64,000 bases of DNA from Dipylidium caninum. Lineage: Eukaryota; Platyhelminthes; Cestoda; Cyclophyllidea; Dipylidiidae. This document shows, in pieces, positions 21,901 to 32,880 of the stretch (position 1 is the stretch's first letter; the number at the start of each line of letters is the position of its first letter). The stretch covers positions 512,467-576,466 of the forward strand of contig QEYB01000526.1 of NCBI GenBank assembly GCA_017562135.1, given 5' to 3'. Made by a program: the position numbers and the translations under genes. Under the pieces are notes generated by a model. The model was not told the DNA's origin and did not search any database. It saw only the letters and a program-made list of their open reading frames with translations.

Positions 21901-24900
21901 GACGCTTCCGACGCGGTCGAGGTTGCGTGAGCACCGACAAGACGGACAAATTAGCGACCGGCGGCAGCTCCTCCGAATGCACGTCCTCTTCTCCGCCCAC
22001 CACGCATTGACTCGCCTTTCCTCCATCCTCGTTTAATGCATAATTCAACCGTCCAGATGAGTCAGACAGAAATTTGGCGGGTAGAAGAAGAGCATAAAAC
22101 TCCGTGGCGATGCATAAAGACTATTTCCCCGTGAGTGTCATTCGCCTCTTCCTCAGCCGAGCGACAAGTTAGCCTGCCACATTCCTCGTTTCCTTCGCGC
22201 AGTTGACGGTGTCGCCTTCGTTCAGGCCCGGGGGGGAAGGGGCGAGGGGCGAGACGGTGGACGAGAGGCCGGAGGAGGAGGAGGAGGAGGAGGAGAAGGA
22301 GAAGGAGAAGGAGAAGGAGAAGAAGCGGGTGGGTGAAGGCGTCAACTCGCCTCCCGAGTTCGTCCTCCTCGGCACTTAGCGCAACCTCAGGGGGTCACGT
22401 AATCTCTTTCCTTGAAGAAATTAAAAAAACGACTGAAAACAAAAAGTAAAAATAACCCTACTTTCAGTAGTTCTCGTCACCTTGTGCATTTGCTATCACG
22501 ACGTCGCTCCTTCCTTCTGGCGGGATGGCGGTGGGTAGCGAGTGGAATGAGGCTCTTAAAACTCCCGCAAATCGGCTCAACAGCACTGCGTCCAAACGAC
22601 GAGGACGGCCAACTTCTGGCCGGAGTTCACCTCTGGCTGGGGAACCACGGAGGAGGCCGCGTAACCCAGTTGTGGATGAGGAGGGGACCGCGGCACGAGG
22701 CGGAGAGTGAATTGGACGGGGGAGCGGGCCGGCGAGGAGGCGAGGAGGCGAGGAGACGGAGGTGGGGGAAGGGCGCGAGGATTAATGGGAAAGTGCGCCA
22801 TCTGCCTCAGCATCGCCTCCCATTTCATTGTTGCCCTCGGGAGATCACGTGTTGACGCTGTTTAATGCCTTCTTAGAGACGCACGCACTTGGGCCGAGGG
22901 TGTCAGGCGATTTCTTTAACCACAACACACTTTAAATCCCCCCGCCCCCCCCCCCCCCGCAGGTGGTTAATTGGCCAGGCGAGCAGGCGACTGCCCCTCG
23001 ACCGAGTGACTTGTGACGCGGAGGTTGGCCGTGGCAGCCGCGGTTGGGTTGTTGTCTCGTTCAAACCCCAGCCGCCTCGTTCGGTGGCCGTCTCCCCTTC
23101 CTCTTCCGCCGGTCTGACGCTGATCTCGCGTTCAAGGCGGACGTGGGGGCGGGAGGAGGGCGAGACCACCGCTATAACATCGTAAAATCTTCACCAGCGG
23201 TGGAGATTTTTTGGCGAAATTCGTTGCGACAATTGTCGCGGCTTGCACAGCCTTTACCGACTGGAGTCCAGACATGCCGGCGGACAGCATTCCCCGCCAG
23301 CTGGCGGCCTGTCCGTAGGACTGGACCTGAGCAGGGCGCCACAGCCTAGTCTCGAGTGAGATCGAGGCGAGGCGAGGCGAGGCGAGGGTGGCGGCCGGCG
23401 GAACTGCCTCGTAAAGGTGGCGCTTACCTGTGGAAGTGAGACAACGTGAAAGCCATTTCTTCTACCCGCTCGGTCTCGTCTTGTCCACTCCGCCGCTCCT
23501 GGCGCGTCCACCTCATCCACCCGCTCCTCCTCCTCCTCTCGCTCTTCCACGGCAGCTGCTCCCAGTCCCGGTCTCCCACAAGCCACGTGGTCAGCGCATT
23601 TGCGATGGAGCCTATTAAAAGCCCCACCAATCTGACTGTCTGGTGCTTTAGAACACGTTGACACGAGCTCTGAGTGGTTTAGCAGGCGGTGGTGGTTGCA
23701 GCCGATCCCAATGCTCTCCGGTTTGTCCTTTCTTCACGTAACTGCGCCGTTCGGCAGGTCGAATGCGTTCGTAGGTCACCCGCCGGCCTCTCTTGGGCCC
23801 GTCGTGAGCCTCCACGGCGGGCGCCGAGGTTGGCACTGTGCCACGCCAACTCAAGCGCTTCTGTCGGTGGCAGAAGGCGCGGAGCGAGGGAGGGAAAGAG
23901 GAGAGGGCAGATGGTCGGCCGGTCTCCCCAGACTCATATGGCGCAGGCGACTGGGCTCATCCCGCCACTCACCGCCAATTCCCCTCCCTCTTCCCTTTCC
24001 GCCATTTTCGCTCCTTGCCGCACTCGTCTAACGCCATGGTTGAGGGCTTTCGTCGGACTTTATCCTAAAAGACCGACTTTTCTGCTTCCTCCACTCTCGG
24101 CCATCTCTAAAAGCTTCTTCTTCTTCGTTGTCGTCGCCTTCTCCTCCTCCTCGTGTCTCCTTTCAATCATTCTGTCCACTCTGCTCCGCCGCCTTTGGCC
24201 TGTGAGAACGAGAGTGGAGGGCGCGGAAGAACACCTGACCGCAGGAGAACACCGCTGCATAGATGTGAAGTCTCCTCTGGAGGGATTGGAGCAGGTTGCG
24301 TCTCTATGCGAAGGCGCTGGAAGCGCGCCATCTTGGCATCCGCCCACGCCGAGCGTCTTCTGTGCTCCGAGGGCATACGGAGATTGTGGACCGGGGACGA
24401 AAACTGCCTCCAGGTGATCTCCACGGTCTTCAAAACTTTGTCCCGCCTGGCAGGAGTTGCCTAACACGGAACCGAGGCAGGGCAGGAGAGCGAAGCGAAG
24501 CGGAGGAGGAAATAAAGACTCTCGGGGCTCGGTTGACCCGAGGACTGGGTCGTCGTATGCAGTCAGAGGCTTGATTCCAGCCGGTGCTGCTCAACTGACT
24601 TTCGAAGTACGTCCAGGCGTCCAAACTAATTGGGTTTTTCTGCAGCATTCGCGGAAAGGAGACCACAGCGCGTGTGAGGATCGACTTCTTGACTCCAACG
24701 CCCCAAATTCCTTCCTTCCGCCACGACTAAGCCGTAAAATGCCGGTCCACAGTGTCCGCTCTACCGCTGACGAGTTCAAACGTTGTGTGTGCACGCAACT
24801 CCGACAGACGCACCCGAGTGTGGTGAGAGGGTGGGAGAAGCCGCTGTTGGGGGAATCCACAGGCCCTCGCAGCGCCGCCCTCCAGGGAGAGAAGCAGCAC

Positions 24901-27758
24901 CAGGTCGCTCGGCGAGGGTGGAGGGCAGACAGGAAGGCAGGCAAAGGGGCGGGGGAGGGGCGGGAGAGGGGAGGGGAGGGGAGGAGAGAGGAAGAGAGAG
25001 GGAGAGAAAGAGGAGGCGGTGGCAGATGCGCCAACACACCGACTGCTCGAGGGTGGACGTGCGGGTGGAGGCAATGGGGGCGATGGAGGCGGAGGGTCGA
25101 GGCCCAGGCGACCACAGAAACGCGGGGCGGAGAGAACCTGCGTCCACGGGTGCCAGCGGATAGAGCGAGCGGGACGGCGGTGGCGGTGGCGGTGGCGGTG
25201 TGGGTGGGGTGGAGGGTGTTTTCGCCTCGGTTACGCGAACGCTCTTCACAGTCCCGTTGGCGGTGACTGGGAACTCCTGACGTGGCCGCCTGCCAGTGGG
25301 GAAGGAGGATGCTCCTCCCACCGCCCCCCTCCCCCCGCTGCCACATGAACGCACCAGAGCGGCGCCGTCGGGTGACACGAGACTTCTCGGAGGCAGGGGG
25401 CTGATGCCATCGTCACCGCCACTGCCGTCATCGTCAGGCGTTCGTTTTAGTGCTGGGCGGAGCTCCGCCTTGACGGACTGTCGATGTGGTGGAGGCGACG
25501 GAAGCGGACCACTCGACGCCTCCACACCTCGTAGACTGAGTTTTTGGTCGATCTCGCGGCCCACGTGGCATCTTTCACCGCTTGAATACGCACTCCGCCC
25601 CTCCTCAGTGGGGATCCGCAATCACCTCGGTCGTGCTTTCAGCCGCCCGCTCAGAGCACAACTTGTTTTCGCTCCTTTAGCAACCGGGAGAGGCTTTCAG
25701 GTGCTTATTTCAATTTATAGCTTACGCGTTTGTAATTATCCCCGCCATCCCCGCCCTCCGTACTCTCCCCAATCAAAGACTTTTTACTCGCGAAGGCTCA
25801 CTTGCATCTTGGCACTCGGTAATGCTTGGGTGGAGAAATTAATTCCCTTCTCCCTTCTCTACCCCCCCCCCCCCCAATTCCTCTCTCACACTCAGTTCTG
25901 CTCCCCCTCGCTCCGCCTCGTCCCGTCCCGCTCGCTCCACTTCGTTCCGCCCTTCTCCGCCCCGTCGCGCCCTCCTCCGGGTGACCAGGGTGTAGATCGC
26001 GGCAACGAATAAAATTTTACACCTCGCGTTGCGTGTTAGTCGTTCGGAGGCAGGGTGGGGGCGGAGGGGGGGGGGACAAAGACTTTCATCTCGGCATGCT
26101 TATTCGTGGCCGCCTGTGACTGTGTCTCCGCCCCCCGTCCTCGTCGGCACCGCCCGAAGGCGCATGTTTAAGCATTATTACTCGGTAGTTCCACCCCGCC
26201 CCGCCCCGCCCTATTCCTCCTCGCAGGCCTCTGGTGGGGCCGAAACGCTGCGGAAATTGTTGGGAATGGCCCAAGGTGGTCGATTCCGCGGTCGCCTAGA
26301 CCGACGGCCTTGCCGACGGCGGCGGGAAGGAGAGGCGAGTGGGTAAACCCTCCCCCCTTCCTCCCCCCCCCCGCCTCCGACTGATCCCGACCTCCTCCCT
26401 CTTCACTGCTCTCCTTCTACTGGCCTTCCGGCCTTTCAGGGAGAAGTGGGAGCCTACGAAGAAGACTGTGACCTTCGCGAAAACGAAATCCTCGACTGGC
26501 CGGCCGGAGGCGAGACAGGTTCGCCCTGGTCTCGGTGAGACCGGAGGCTTTCGCCAGTCTTCTCTCCCTCCGGCCGTCGGCCTCGGAGTTGACGTAGAGT
26601 GTCTCGAAAGGCCTCTCTCGCCTCTCGAAGTTCTTTCATAGCAGATGGGAAGTAGAAAAAAAATACGTAATTTGGCAGTTGTCACCCTCCGCAGCCTCCA
26701 TCGGCGACATTTTTGTCATCTGTCAAGTGTTGTGGCTGCCACACTTGTCCCTCTCCGTCCCCCCCCCTCCCCCCTCTCTCGGGGCAGCGCTGATGGCTTT
26801 TGACTTCACCTCTCAAGTGTCGCAGTGGGCGGAAGGGGCTTCGCGGGCGGGGGACGAGGCGGATGCGGAGGATCGCCTCCGGTCACTCCCTGGTAGACGC
26901 TCCCTCCTTCTTCTGTCCCCCTTTTTTCCCCGCGTCGCTCGGGTCTTCGTTGCGTTAGGCAAAAAATTCGTGTCCCCAGGGCTGGGCGAAATCGTCAAGG
27001 TGGCAGATCGCTGGTTGGCATAACTTGAATTTGACAAGGATTGAAAAGTTGCCCAGAAAAAAAATCGTGTAAGTGCCGCTAAAGTGCGTGAAGGGACACG
27101 GAGATCCTTCGGGCCAGTCCCTCCCCCTCCAGTCTCCGCGCTCGTCTCTCGGTCCACCGTCTAACGCCTGCAAGCGCCAATTCCACCGTCACATTCCACT
27201 TTTTCGCCTGCCAATCGCGTGTTCGTGGCCATCCGAGGCCGGTTTGTCGCGGCGGATGAAAGCGCCCAGCGAGGCGGAGGATGGAGAACCGAAAAGGAGT
27301 CCTCGCGTCACGTTTTTGTGGTGTTGACGCTATCGGAGCGCGATTGACTGGTCAAATGACGGACTGCCGAGTCTGCCGGGCGGACGAGTGCTCGACTCCT
27401 GAAAGGTCTGTCCAGAAGAAGTGCGAAATGCCGGAACGGTGGGGCGTTGGGGCGGTCGAGCGGGTGGCTGCAGTTTGGCCACGAAATCCCGGCGGGCCTC
27501 AACACAGTCTCCCGAGGCCAAACAGACTCAGATAATCCTTCGATGGTGTGGGAAGATTATTTTTGCCCCCGACTGTCGAGACAACCTCGCCCGGGTTCAT
27601 TGTGTAAACACAAAACGGTCCGGCTCCTTAAAACCGTCTCTTAAAGGCCCCTTTTTTCTTCTTTTTCTCTCGCGTTCTCCCACCTCCGGACGTCGTGGGT
27701 AGAGTTCAAGAAGATGATGCAACTGGTGCGACGGCCAAGAAGGGGGAATAGACGCTGA
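12941..27758 (+). CDS. Calmodulin-like protein with four EF-hands
   Basis: Calcium-binding protein of the calmodulin/troponin-C group. Joining 12941-12989, 16026-16169, 19435-19535, 21526-21673 and 27703-27758 gives 498 nt: 165 residues plus a stop. The four 12-residue loops are DVNHDGRITEAE (26-37), DIDGNGTVEYNE (62-73), DHNNDSYIDHEE (101-112) and DADHDGLVDFEE (137-148). Loops 1, 2 and 4 are canonical; loop 3 has Ser instead of Gly at position 6. Between the lobes lies a calmodulin-like linker ending EAFRVFD. The N-terminal tail is short and Gly/Ser-rich. The C-terminal tail after KKMM is strongly basic (VRRPRRGNRR), unlike calmodulin. ATG at 12941 has a good context (GCC before it). Codons favour C or G in third position. 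It is not calmodulin itself; a sensor or a muscle troponin-C-like role is possible. Confidence 0.88.
12990..16025 (+). other. Intron between EF-hand exons 1 and 2
   Basis: About 3.0 kb, GC-rich, GT-AG. No convincing exon inside. A CA repeat sits just before the downstream acceptor. ORFs here are arginine/serine-rich readings of CT/GA-biased DNA. Confidence 0.7.
15955..15985. repeat. (CA)n repeat near a splice acceptor
   Basis: About 15 CA units ending 40 bases upstream of the acceptor of the EF1 exon at 16026. Confidence 0.9.
16026..16169 (+). CDS. EF-hand gene exon 2 (EF1 and start of EF2)
   Basis: 144 nt after TTTTTGCAG, phase 1 to phase 1. Encodes ELHDAFVLFD, the first loop (residues 26-37) and DADID, the first part of loop 2. 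The donor GTGAGT splits the loop-2 glycine. Confidence 0.9.
16170..19434 (+). other. Intron between EF-hand exons 2 and 3
   Basis: About 3.3 kb. Contains CT-rich repeats at about 18017-18068 and the left arm of the 0.67-kb inverted repeat. At 16667 a good acceptor (TTTTCCTGCAG) opens a 26-codon frame ending in TAG, without support as a real exon. Confidence 0.7.
18450..19127 (+). repeat. Inverted repeat 1, left arm
   Basis: 678 bp whose reverse complement recurs at 24723-25389. By eye well over 95% identical, differing by a few substitutions and by small length changes in runs such as CCGCCA (18640-18668). Edges: CGAGAAGTC on the left and TAGTCGT on the right. Lies wholly in the intron before EF-hand exon 3. 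Confidence 0.92.
19435..19535 (+). CDS. EF-hand gene exon 3 (rest of EF2 and the linker)
   Basis: 101 nt after AAATGCTAG. Completes loop 2 (GNGTVEYNE), then FIRMMNRY, the linker and EAFR; ends in phase 0 before GTGAGT. Confidence 0.9.
19536..21525 (+). other. Intron between EF-hand exons 3 and 4
   Basis: About 2.0 kb, GT-AG. The reading frame of exon 3 stays open in the intron until 19811. An AT-rich island at about 20290-20450 contains AATAAA at 20313-20318. Otherwise no gene seen. Confidence 0.7.
21526..21673 (+). CDS. EF-hand gene exon 4 (EF3 and most of EF4)
   Basis: 148 nt after a CT-rich acceptor ending CTCCAG. Encodes VFDHNND.., helix RTMHFLGESVSDDDVRAM, and loop 4 to DFE; ends in phase 1 before GTGAGT. 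Ser106 replaces the usual loop-3 glycine. Confidence 0.92.
21821..21873. repeat. (GGTGGC)n repeat
   Basis: A short GGA run followed by about six GGTGGC units. Confidence 0.9.
22271..22325. repeat. GGA / GAAGGA purine tract
   Basis: Pure purine run of about 55 bases within the intron. Confidence 0.9.
24723..25389 (-). repeat. Inverted repeat 1, right arm
   Basis: 667 bp, the reverse complement of 18450-19127, separated from it by 5.6 kb that contains EF-hand exons 3 and 4. It is slightly shorter because of a reduced CCGCCA run and a shorter CT/GA run. Confidence 0.92.
27703..27758 (+). CDS. EF-hand gene last exon
   Basis: Acceptor GTGGGTAG, weak in pyrimidines just before it but preceded by a CT-rich tract. 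Phase 1 entry gives EFKKMMQLV, the expected end of EF4, then RRPRRGNRR and TGA at 27756-27758. Confidence 0.82.
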
Positions 27759-29931
27759 GGACGCGATGGAGGCACGGACCTTGACCAAGAGACCAAGCAA
27801 ACCAAGTTCTACCTTGCTCAAGTTCATTCCGATTATCACACACCCGCCCGACCGCCCACCCGCTCGCCCGTCCGTGACTTGACACCGCCTCCCCGGCACC
27901 GTCACCGGCACCGCCCATTCACTAACTATTCCTTGATTGTTATGTTATTATTACGATTATTATTGTTATTATTATACGTCTACTTATCCATCTCCCCGTC
28001 CGCCTATCCACCGATCTGCCCGTCCACCCGTCCGCCCGCCAGCCCCCCCGTCCCACCTTTCCCGCCCGCCGTTTGATTCACTGATTGGTGGATAGTAGAG
28101 TCTACAGAGGAGAAGAAGAATAGCAGTATTTTGCCCATTTGCCTTTTGTCTGTCCGTCGACCCGATCGCTGGCCGGCTGGGAGTGAGTCGATGATGATGG
28201 GGACACGTGGTCGGGGCCGAGGGGGAATTCTCGTCCCAAAGAGCCCTAAACGCACTAATGGCATCGTTATTCTCCTCTTTTTCGCCTTCACTTTCTCTCC
28301 TCCCGCCTCAGCTTCGCCCCGTCGCATCGAGTGTGTCGCTCTGTTTCCTGGTTGGGGAGACGCTGAGCGGTGGACGCACTGTCCAAATTTGTGGCTCTTG
28401 TAGCACCTAGCGAGGACTGCCATCTTGCCTCGAGGCCTGTCGGGCAATGCTCCCCTGGTGAGGACAACTTAGGGACGTTCTCTAGGCCTTTGAGCTCTCT
28501 GACAGCCTTACGTGGCGGGAGACTGCGTTCGGGGGATGGTTTCAGGCTGCTGTGAGTGATTCCTTCGTTCGCTCCTTGACGAATTTATCTCACCACCGTC
28601 CAATCACTTAGCGACGCCTTGGAAGGACTTCACCGCTTGACTCTCACCTTCCATCGACAAGCCGTTGGGGTGTTGTCAAAAGCCCCAAAGCCCAAAAGTT
28701 AGTTGAATTGGCTCGGTGAGGTCTGCCAGGTGGTTGAGATCCTCTCGACGACCAGTCGAGTTTCGCTTTCGCGCCTCCACGGCCACGAGGGATACGCGCT
28801 GCCGGGTGCGAGTCCTCAGCGAGGCGGTTCAATGGGTAGACGAGGCGGCGACGGTCAAGCGGACGACCGCGCGAGAGGTCGGGAACGGCGGAGGAGGCTT
28901 CAGCTCCTTCCTCGTCTGCATATCTGCGGGCCCCCACGTGGCGGACTCCCTCGTGTCAGTAAAAAAATCCCTAAACAGCGACTGTTGGGCCAAACGGCCA
29001 GGAAAAATAACATTGGCTCTTGGAGAATCGCGTAATGTGACAGTCTTCCGCTGACGATCGCATTCACCCGGCCAGTTTAGTGGGGCCGGGGCCGAGGACG
29101 GGAGAGTGGCGAAGTCCGAGGGCAACACGAGTGCTTTCAGAAGAGACTGCTGGTCGCAGCTGCCCCGCGTCGCTCTCCTCTGGCGCGTCCGCCCCTCCCG
29201 GGCGTAGCCGGCGGGTGCGCCGGAGTGTCGGCCGAAGAGAGTGGATCATTTCGTCCGAGCACCTTTGCCTTCCCCTCGTCAAGAGAGGTGCCAACCACTC
29301 TTGTCTGTGTCTGGCATCGAACTCGGCGTTCACGACCGCAGCGGGATTTTGCGGTTCGCGTTGGGAATGTCTCCAGCCGCGTCTAGACGGGACGAGGAGG
29401 GCTACGATGTGGGGAGAAAGGACAGCGGTGGGCGGAGGGTAGAAGAGGGGAACAGCCGCGGTCTAATCAACGATGCAGTTGCATCGGCCGTCAAAATGAC
29501 GCCGTCGAGGCGGCGGCCGCACTTCGTCCAATTTTGGTCCCACAAAAGCGTCGCGGGTAGGCGTCCGAGTTGTCAGACTCGGCGTGCGATTACCTCTTCG
29601 ATGGCATCGCCGAAGGTGGTAACGCATCGCGGTGGTGACGGTTGCTCCTCTGGCCGCCGGAGCACGTCACCAGCCCGAAGGCCTCAACGGTCAGTGGATC
29701 ACCAGGACGCCAGCAAGTGGAGATGACCGAGACGTGCGCCTTTGGACCTTGGTCATCCGAAAAGTCGCACCCATTAAAGTGAAACTAAGGAAATTGTGTT
29801 TGACCAATGAATTTTTGCGAAAGGCGCCTTCATAGAGGACATTTGCACAAGATTAGAAAAGAGAAAAATTGCGTAGACACCCGATCCAAGGTCTCCTTAG
29901 CGGTCTACCGACGACCTCGCTGAGTCCCCGT

Positions 29932-30075
29932 CGTTGACAGACCGTCTGCCACGGTGCTGCCAACAGCACAATTGTCTCCCGCAGCATCAGACAATGCGGC
30001 GGCCAGAAGTCACAACGCCTCGAATGTGTTTCTCGCGGCCCGTCGTCTTCATCTCGGCCACGACGCAACTGCGTG
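29932..30075 (+). repeat. Diverged dispersed repeat, copy 1
   Basis: Shares a roughly 140-bp stretch with the reverse complement of about 37052-37195, including CTGCCACGGTGCTGCC, GTCTCCCGCA, TGTTTCTC and CGTCGTCTTCA in the same order. Similarity is roughly 70-75% by eye and fades beyond. Confidence 0.6.
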
Positions 30076-32785
30076 GAGGTTGCAGCGTCCGACGCCACCT
30101 CCGTCGCCCTCGTCGCCCCACTCACCGAAGGACCAGACACTGCGTGCCCCTCCACCATACGCCCGGCTACTTCAAACGCTCCCCATCGACGGGGAGCGCG
30201 AGGCCCCCGTCCGCCGCGGCCCGTCTGACCAACTCTGGAGGCAGGTCGCTCGCTCACCACGTCTGTCCGAATATCGCAGCCAGCTCCGCGAGGAGGACGG
30301 GGGGGCTGCGCCCCGTCGCGTCGGTGGCGGCTGGGCGGACGACTGAGGCATTCCTCAGTCATGACAGTCGAGAGGTGAAGCCGACCCCAGCTGCTCCCAC
30401 TTGATCCCTCCGCCACGGCCTCGTCCGCTGTCCGCCCCGCGCGCGTGTGTCTGGACGTTGGACTGCGCTCAACAAACAGTCTGAGGGGACAGGCTCTGCT
30501 TCTTCACCATCGCGTCCCTTTCCCCTTTCCCCCACGTGCGATAAAGCGTCTGTCGCCACACGTAGACGAACGTGTAGCCGACGCGGAGGAGACGGAAGCG
30601 GTGGAATAAGCCTTCCCTCGACGCCCGCCACGCTCTGTCCACCGGCCGCCAGACCGAAGTGGGAGGCGGACCGGACGTTCGCACTCAGAGCGGAGACGAC
30701 GGAGCACTGCGGGCTGCTCCGGCGGTGGTCGAGCGGATCTTCTCGTCGCCTCCGAGTCGCATCTCCGCCTTCGCCTCGTCGACAGTCTGGACCACCTCGC
30801 CAGTCGCTTGTTCCTTGAGGCGCTTGGCCCGTGGACGTGGAAGCCATCACTTCCCCTTGTCAGCGCCCTTCTGGACGATGAAAGTCCCAATCGTCTGTTG
30901 ATCCTAACGACGAACCTGCACTTCTAATCCACCCTCCAATGCCTCTAATCACCTCCGCCTTCACCTTCAACGTTGCCTCGACTACCGTCGGCGCGAAGGA
31001 TGGAATGGCGGCTTCTACGGCGGTAAAAGGGAAAGGTCAGGTGGAGAAAAGGGAGCCGGTTGTGCTGTCAGCCCCGTCAGGAGCGCTACAAAGCCTTTCA
31101 GCCCGCTTTTCGCAGGACTGGCGAGTCAAATGAAGACCTGTTGGTTGTTGAGAGCGCTTTTACGCAGCGACGCGTGAGAGCCTGCTACTCTCGCCCGGTG
31201 AAAATACACACATTTTGCGTGTTTCTCCGCCTGCATGGTTTTATGACGTCTCCGGGCGGAGGTGTGTTTTTATGTGTCGGCAAAATGGCCACTTTTACCC
31301 ATGGCGCCTTTGAAGACGATGTCGCCGGCAGCCCGGCCAGAGGGGCTGACACTGCCGGACACAAACACGGACAGAGAGAGGCGGGTGGGAGCGGCGGCCG
31401 CTACTCCCGAAGACAAAGGAACCGGGCAACGAGTGAAGACCTTAAAGTGCAAGGAGGCCCCGAGAGATTTTCCTTCTGCCTGCCCGTCCAAATCGCGGGC
31501 GAAACGTCATTTCGTCGCCACACGAAGCCGTCCCCATGGAACTTTCCGTGTGTCGGTGGGCGAGTCGAGTCGATGGCGGGAACGAGGAGACGAGGCGAGG
31601 CGAGGCGCGTGCGCAGGCGGCCGAGGCGGAAGAGACGCGCCCCCCGCGGGGGCACCTCGGCCGCCAGCACCGAGGTGCATGCACAGGCAGCGCGGCACAG
31701 TGGAATACCACTGAAACAAACCGAAACGACCTCCTGGACGCGGCGAGGTAACGTGCACTGGCCGGGGGCGAAGCTGGGCGGAGGAGACGACAGAGGCGTC
31801 GCCGGAAGCTCTCCAGACAGACTCGAGGGCGCCAGTCTTACTTGCCTCCTGCCTCAAGACTGACCAAAACACGCTTTACCACGTAAACACACAACCAAGT
31901 ATAAACACAGCCGGGCAGCCGGACAGACAGACAGACAGACGGGGGCGGAGAGGGCATGGACACCGGCGGTGGCCCCTGCGTGCGTCGGGAGGGACGTTGG
32001 CGTCGAGTGCCCACAGACCACCGCAACGGGGCGGGTCGGACAAGCGAGAAGGGGGCCGCGGCAAGACGAGCGCCCACTTTCGTCGGGTAGGGAAAGGACA
32101 TCGGAGAAGGAGGTGCAGGAACTGGAGGTGTTTGGCTCCAACGGGGCAGACGGCGAGCCGCGGAGCTCAATCGCGATTGCGGGTACTTGCCTCTGAAATT
32201 CTTTTATCCCAAGGGGCTCCTGTCGACGTGGTGGAATGCCAGCGGTGCAGCCCCTTCGATGAAAAAGACAAAGCAAGGCGAGCAATCAAGTTGTCGACTG
32301 ACTGATTGACAAACTTTGCAAGTGGACAGTGTCGGAAGAAGTCGAGGGCGGAAGAGGTGGGTCCGTTGACACAAAGGAAGGCGGAAGGAGTTGTCTTTGG
32401 TGGCGAAAACGTCCACACTCCGCCGATGTTGTCAGGACTTCACCGCCAGACTAGACGATGGCGTTGACCCTCGCGGCAAGTGTGTCCGCTTCTCCGACCA
32501 GTCGAGGCGTCGCCTGGTCTCGACGCGACCAACTCCGCGATTCGGGTCGAGCTGACGGAGTCCGCCACGTCCTCCGTCCAGTCCCGGGCCACCGTCGTCC
32601 GGATCGGACTTGTCTCTGTCTCTCCCGGCCTCTCTCGTCTCCGATCCTGCCATCAACCCTCATCCGTGACGAGTGCAGACGTCCAACGAGGGGTGGGGAA
32701 AGATGTGGCAGCCAGCCTTGGCGATGGGAGACCCCCACGGGCCGCGTCTGGAGGGTCGTCGGGGGCCGCGGCCTCTTCTCGCCTT

Positions 32786-32880
32786 CGTGCCGAGCGTCGG
32801 GCATCGCCCCGTACTCAGACCGACCGCAAGTTGCCCCTCCGCCCACCTCGGGGGTCTCGTCACCCGCCCGCGTCGGCCTC
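32786..32880 (+). repeat. Second diverged repeat family, copy 1
   Basis: GAGCGTCGGGCAT followed by a GACC-rich stretch and CTCGGGG..TCTC, shared in direct orientation with about 39495-39580. Similarity is roughly 70% by eye. Confidence 0.5.

Larger units (their letters stand above)
21674..27702 (+). other. 6-kb intron before the last EF-hand exon
   Basis: Holds a GGTGGC repeat (21821-21873), a GGA/GAAGGA tract (22271-22325), a GAGGC repeat (23364-23388) and the right arm of inverted repeat 1. An exon-like stretch after CCTTTCAG at 26440 stays open only in frames that do not fit the flanking phases. Confidence 0.65.
10064..27758 (+). other. Extent of the EF-hand gene including putative 5' exons
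   Basis: Seven exon candidates share the plus strand and compatible phases: 10064-10090, 12493-12534, 12932-12989, 16026-16169, 19435-19535, 21526-21673 and 27703-27758. The last five are firm. The first two are small, have excellent splice sites and stay open in frame into the third, so they may be leader or coding. Introns are long (0.4-6 kb), GC-rich and packed with simple repeats. No clear poly(A) signal was found after 27758; a TTA-rich patch lies at about 27940-27975. Confidence 0.7.

Noticed and set aside
26440..26519. Exon-like stretch after CCTTTCAG in the last EF-hand intron
   Set aside because: Open in two frames, but entry from the phase-1 donor at 21673 hits a stop, and the donor (GTTCGC) is poor.
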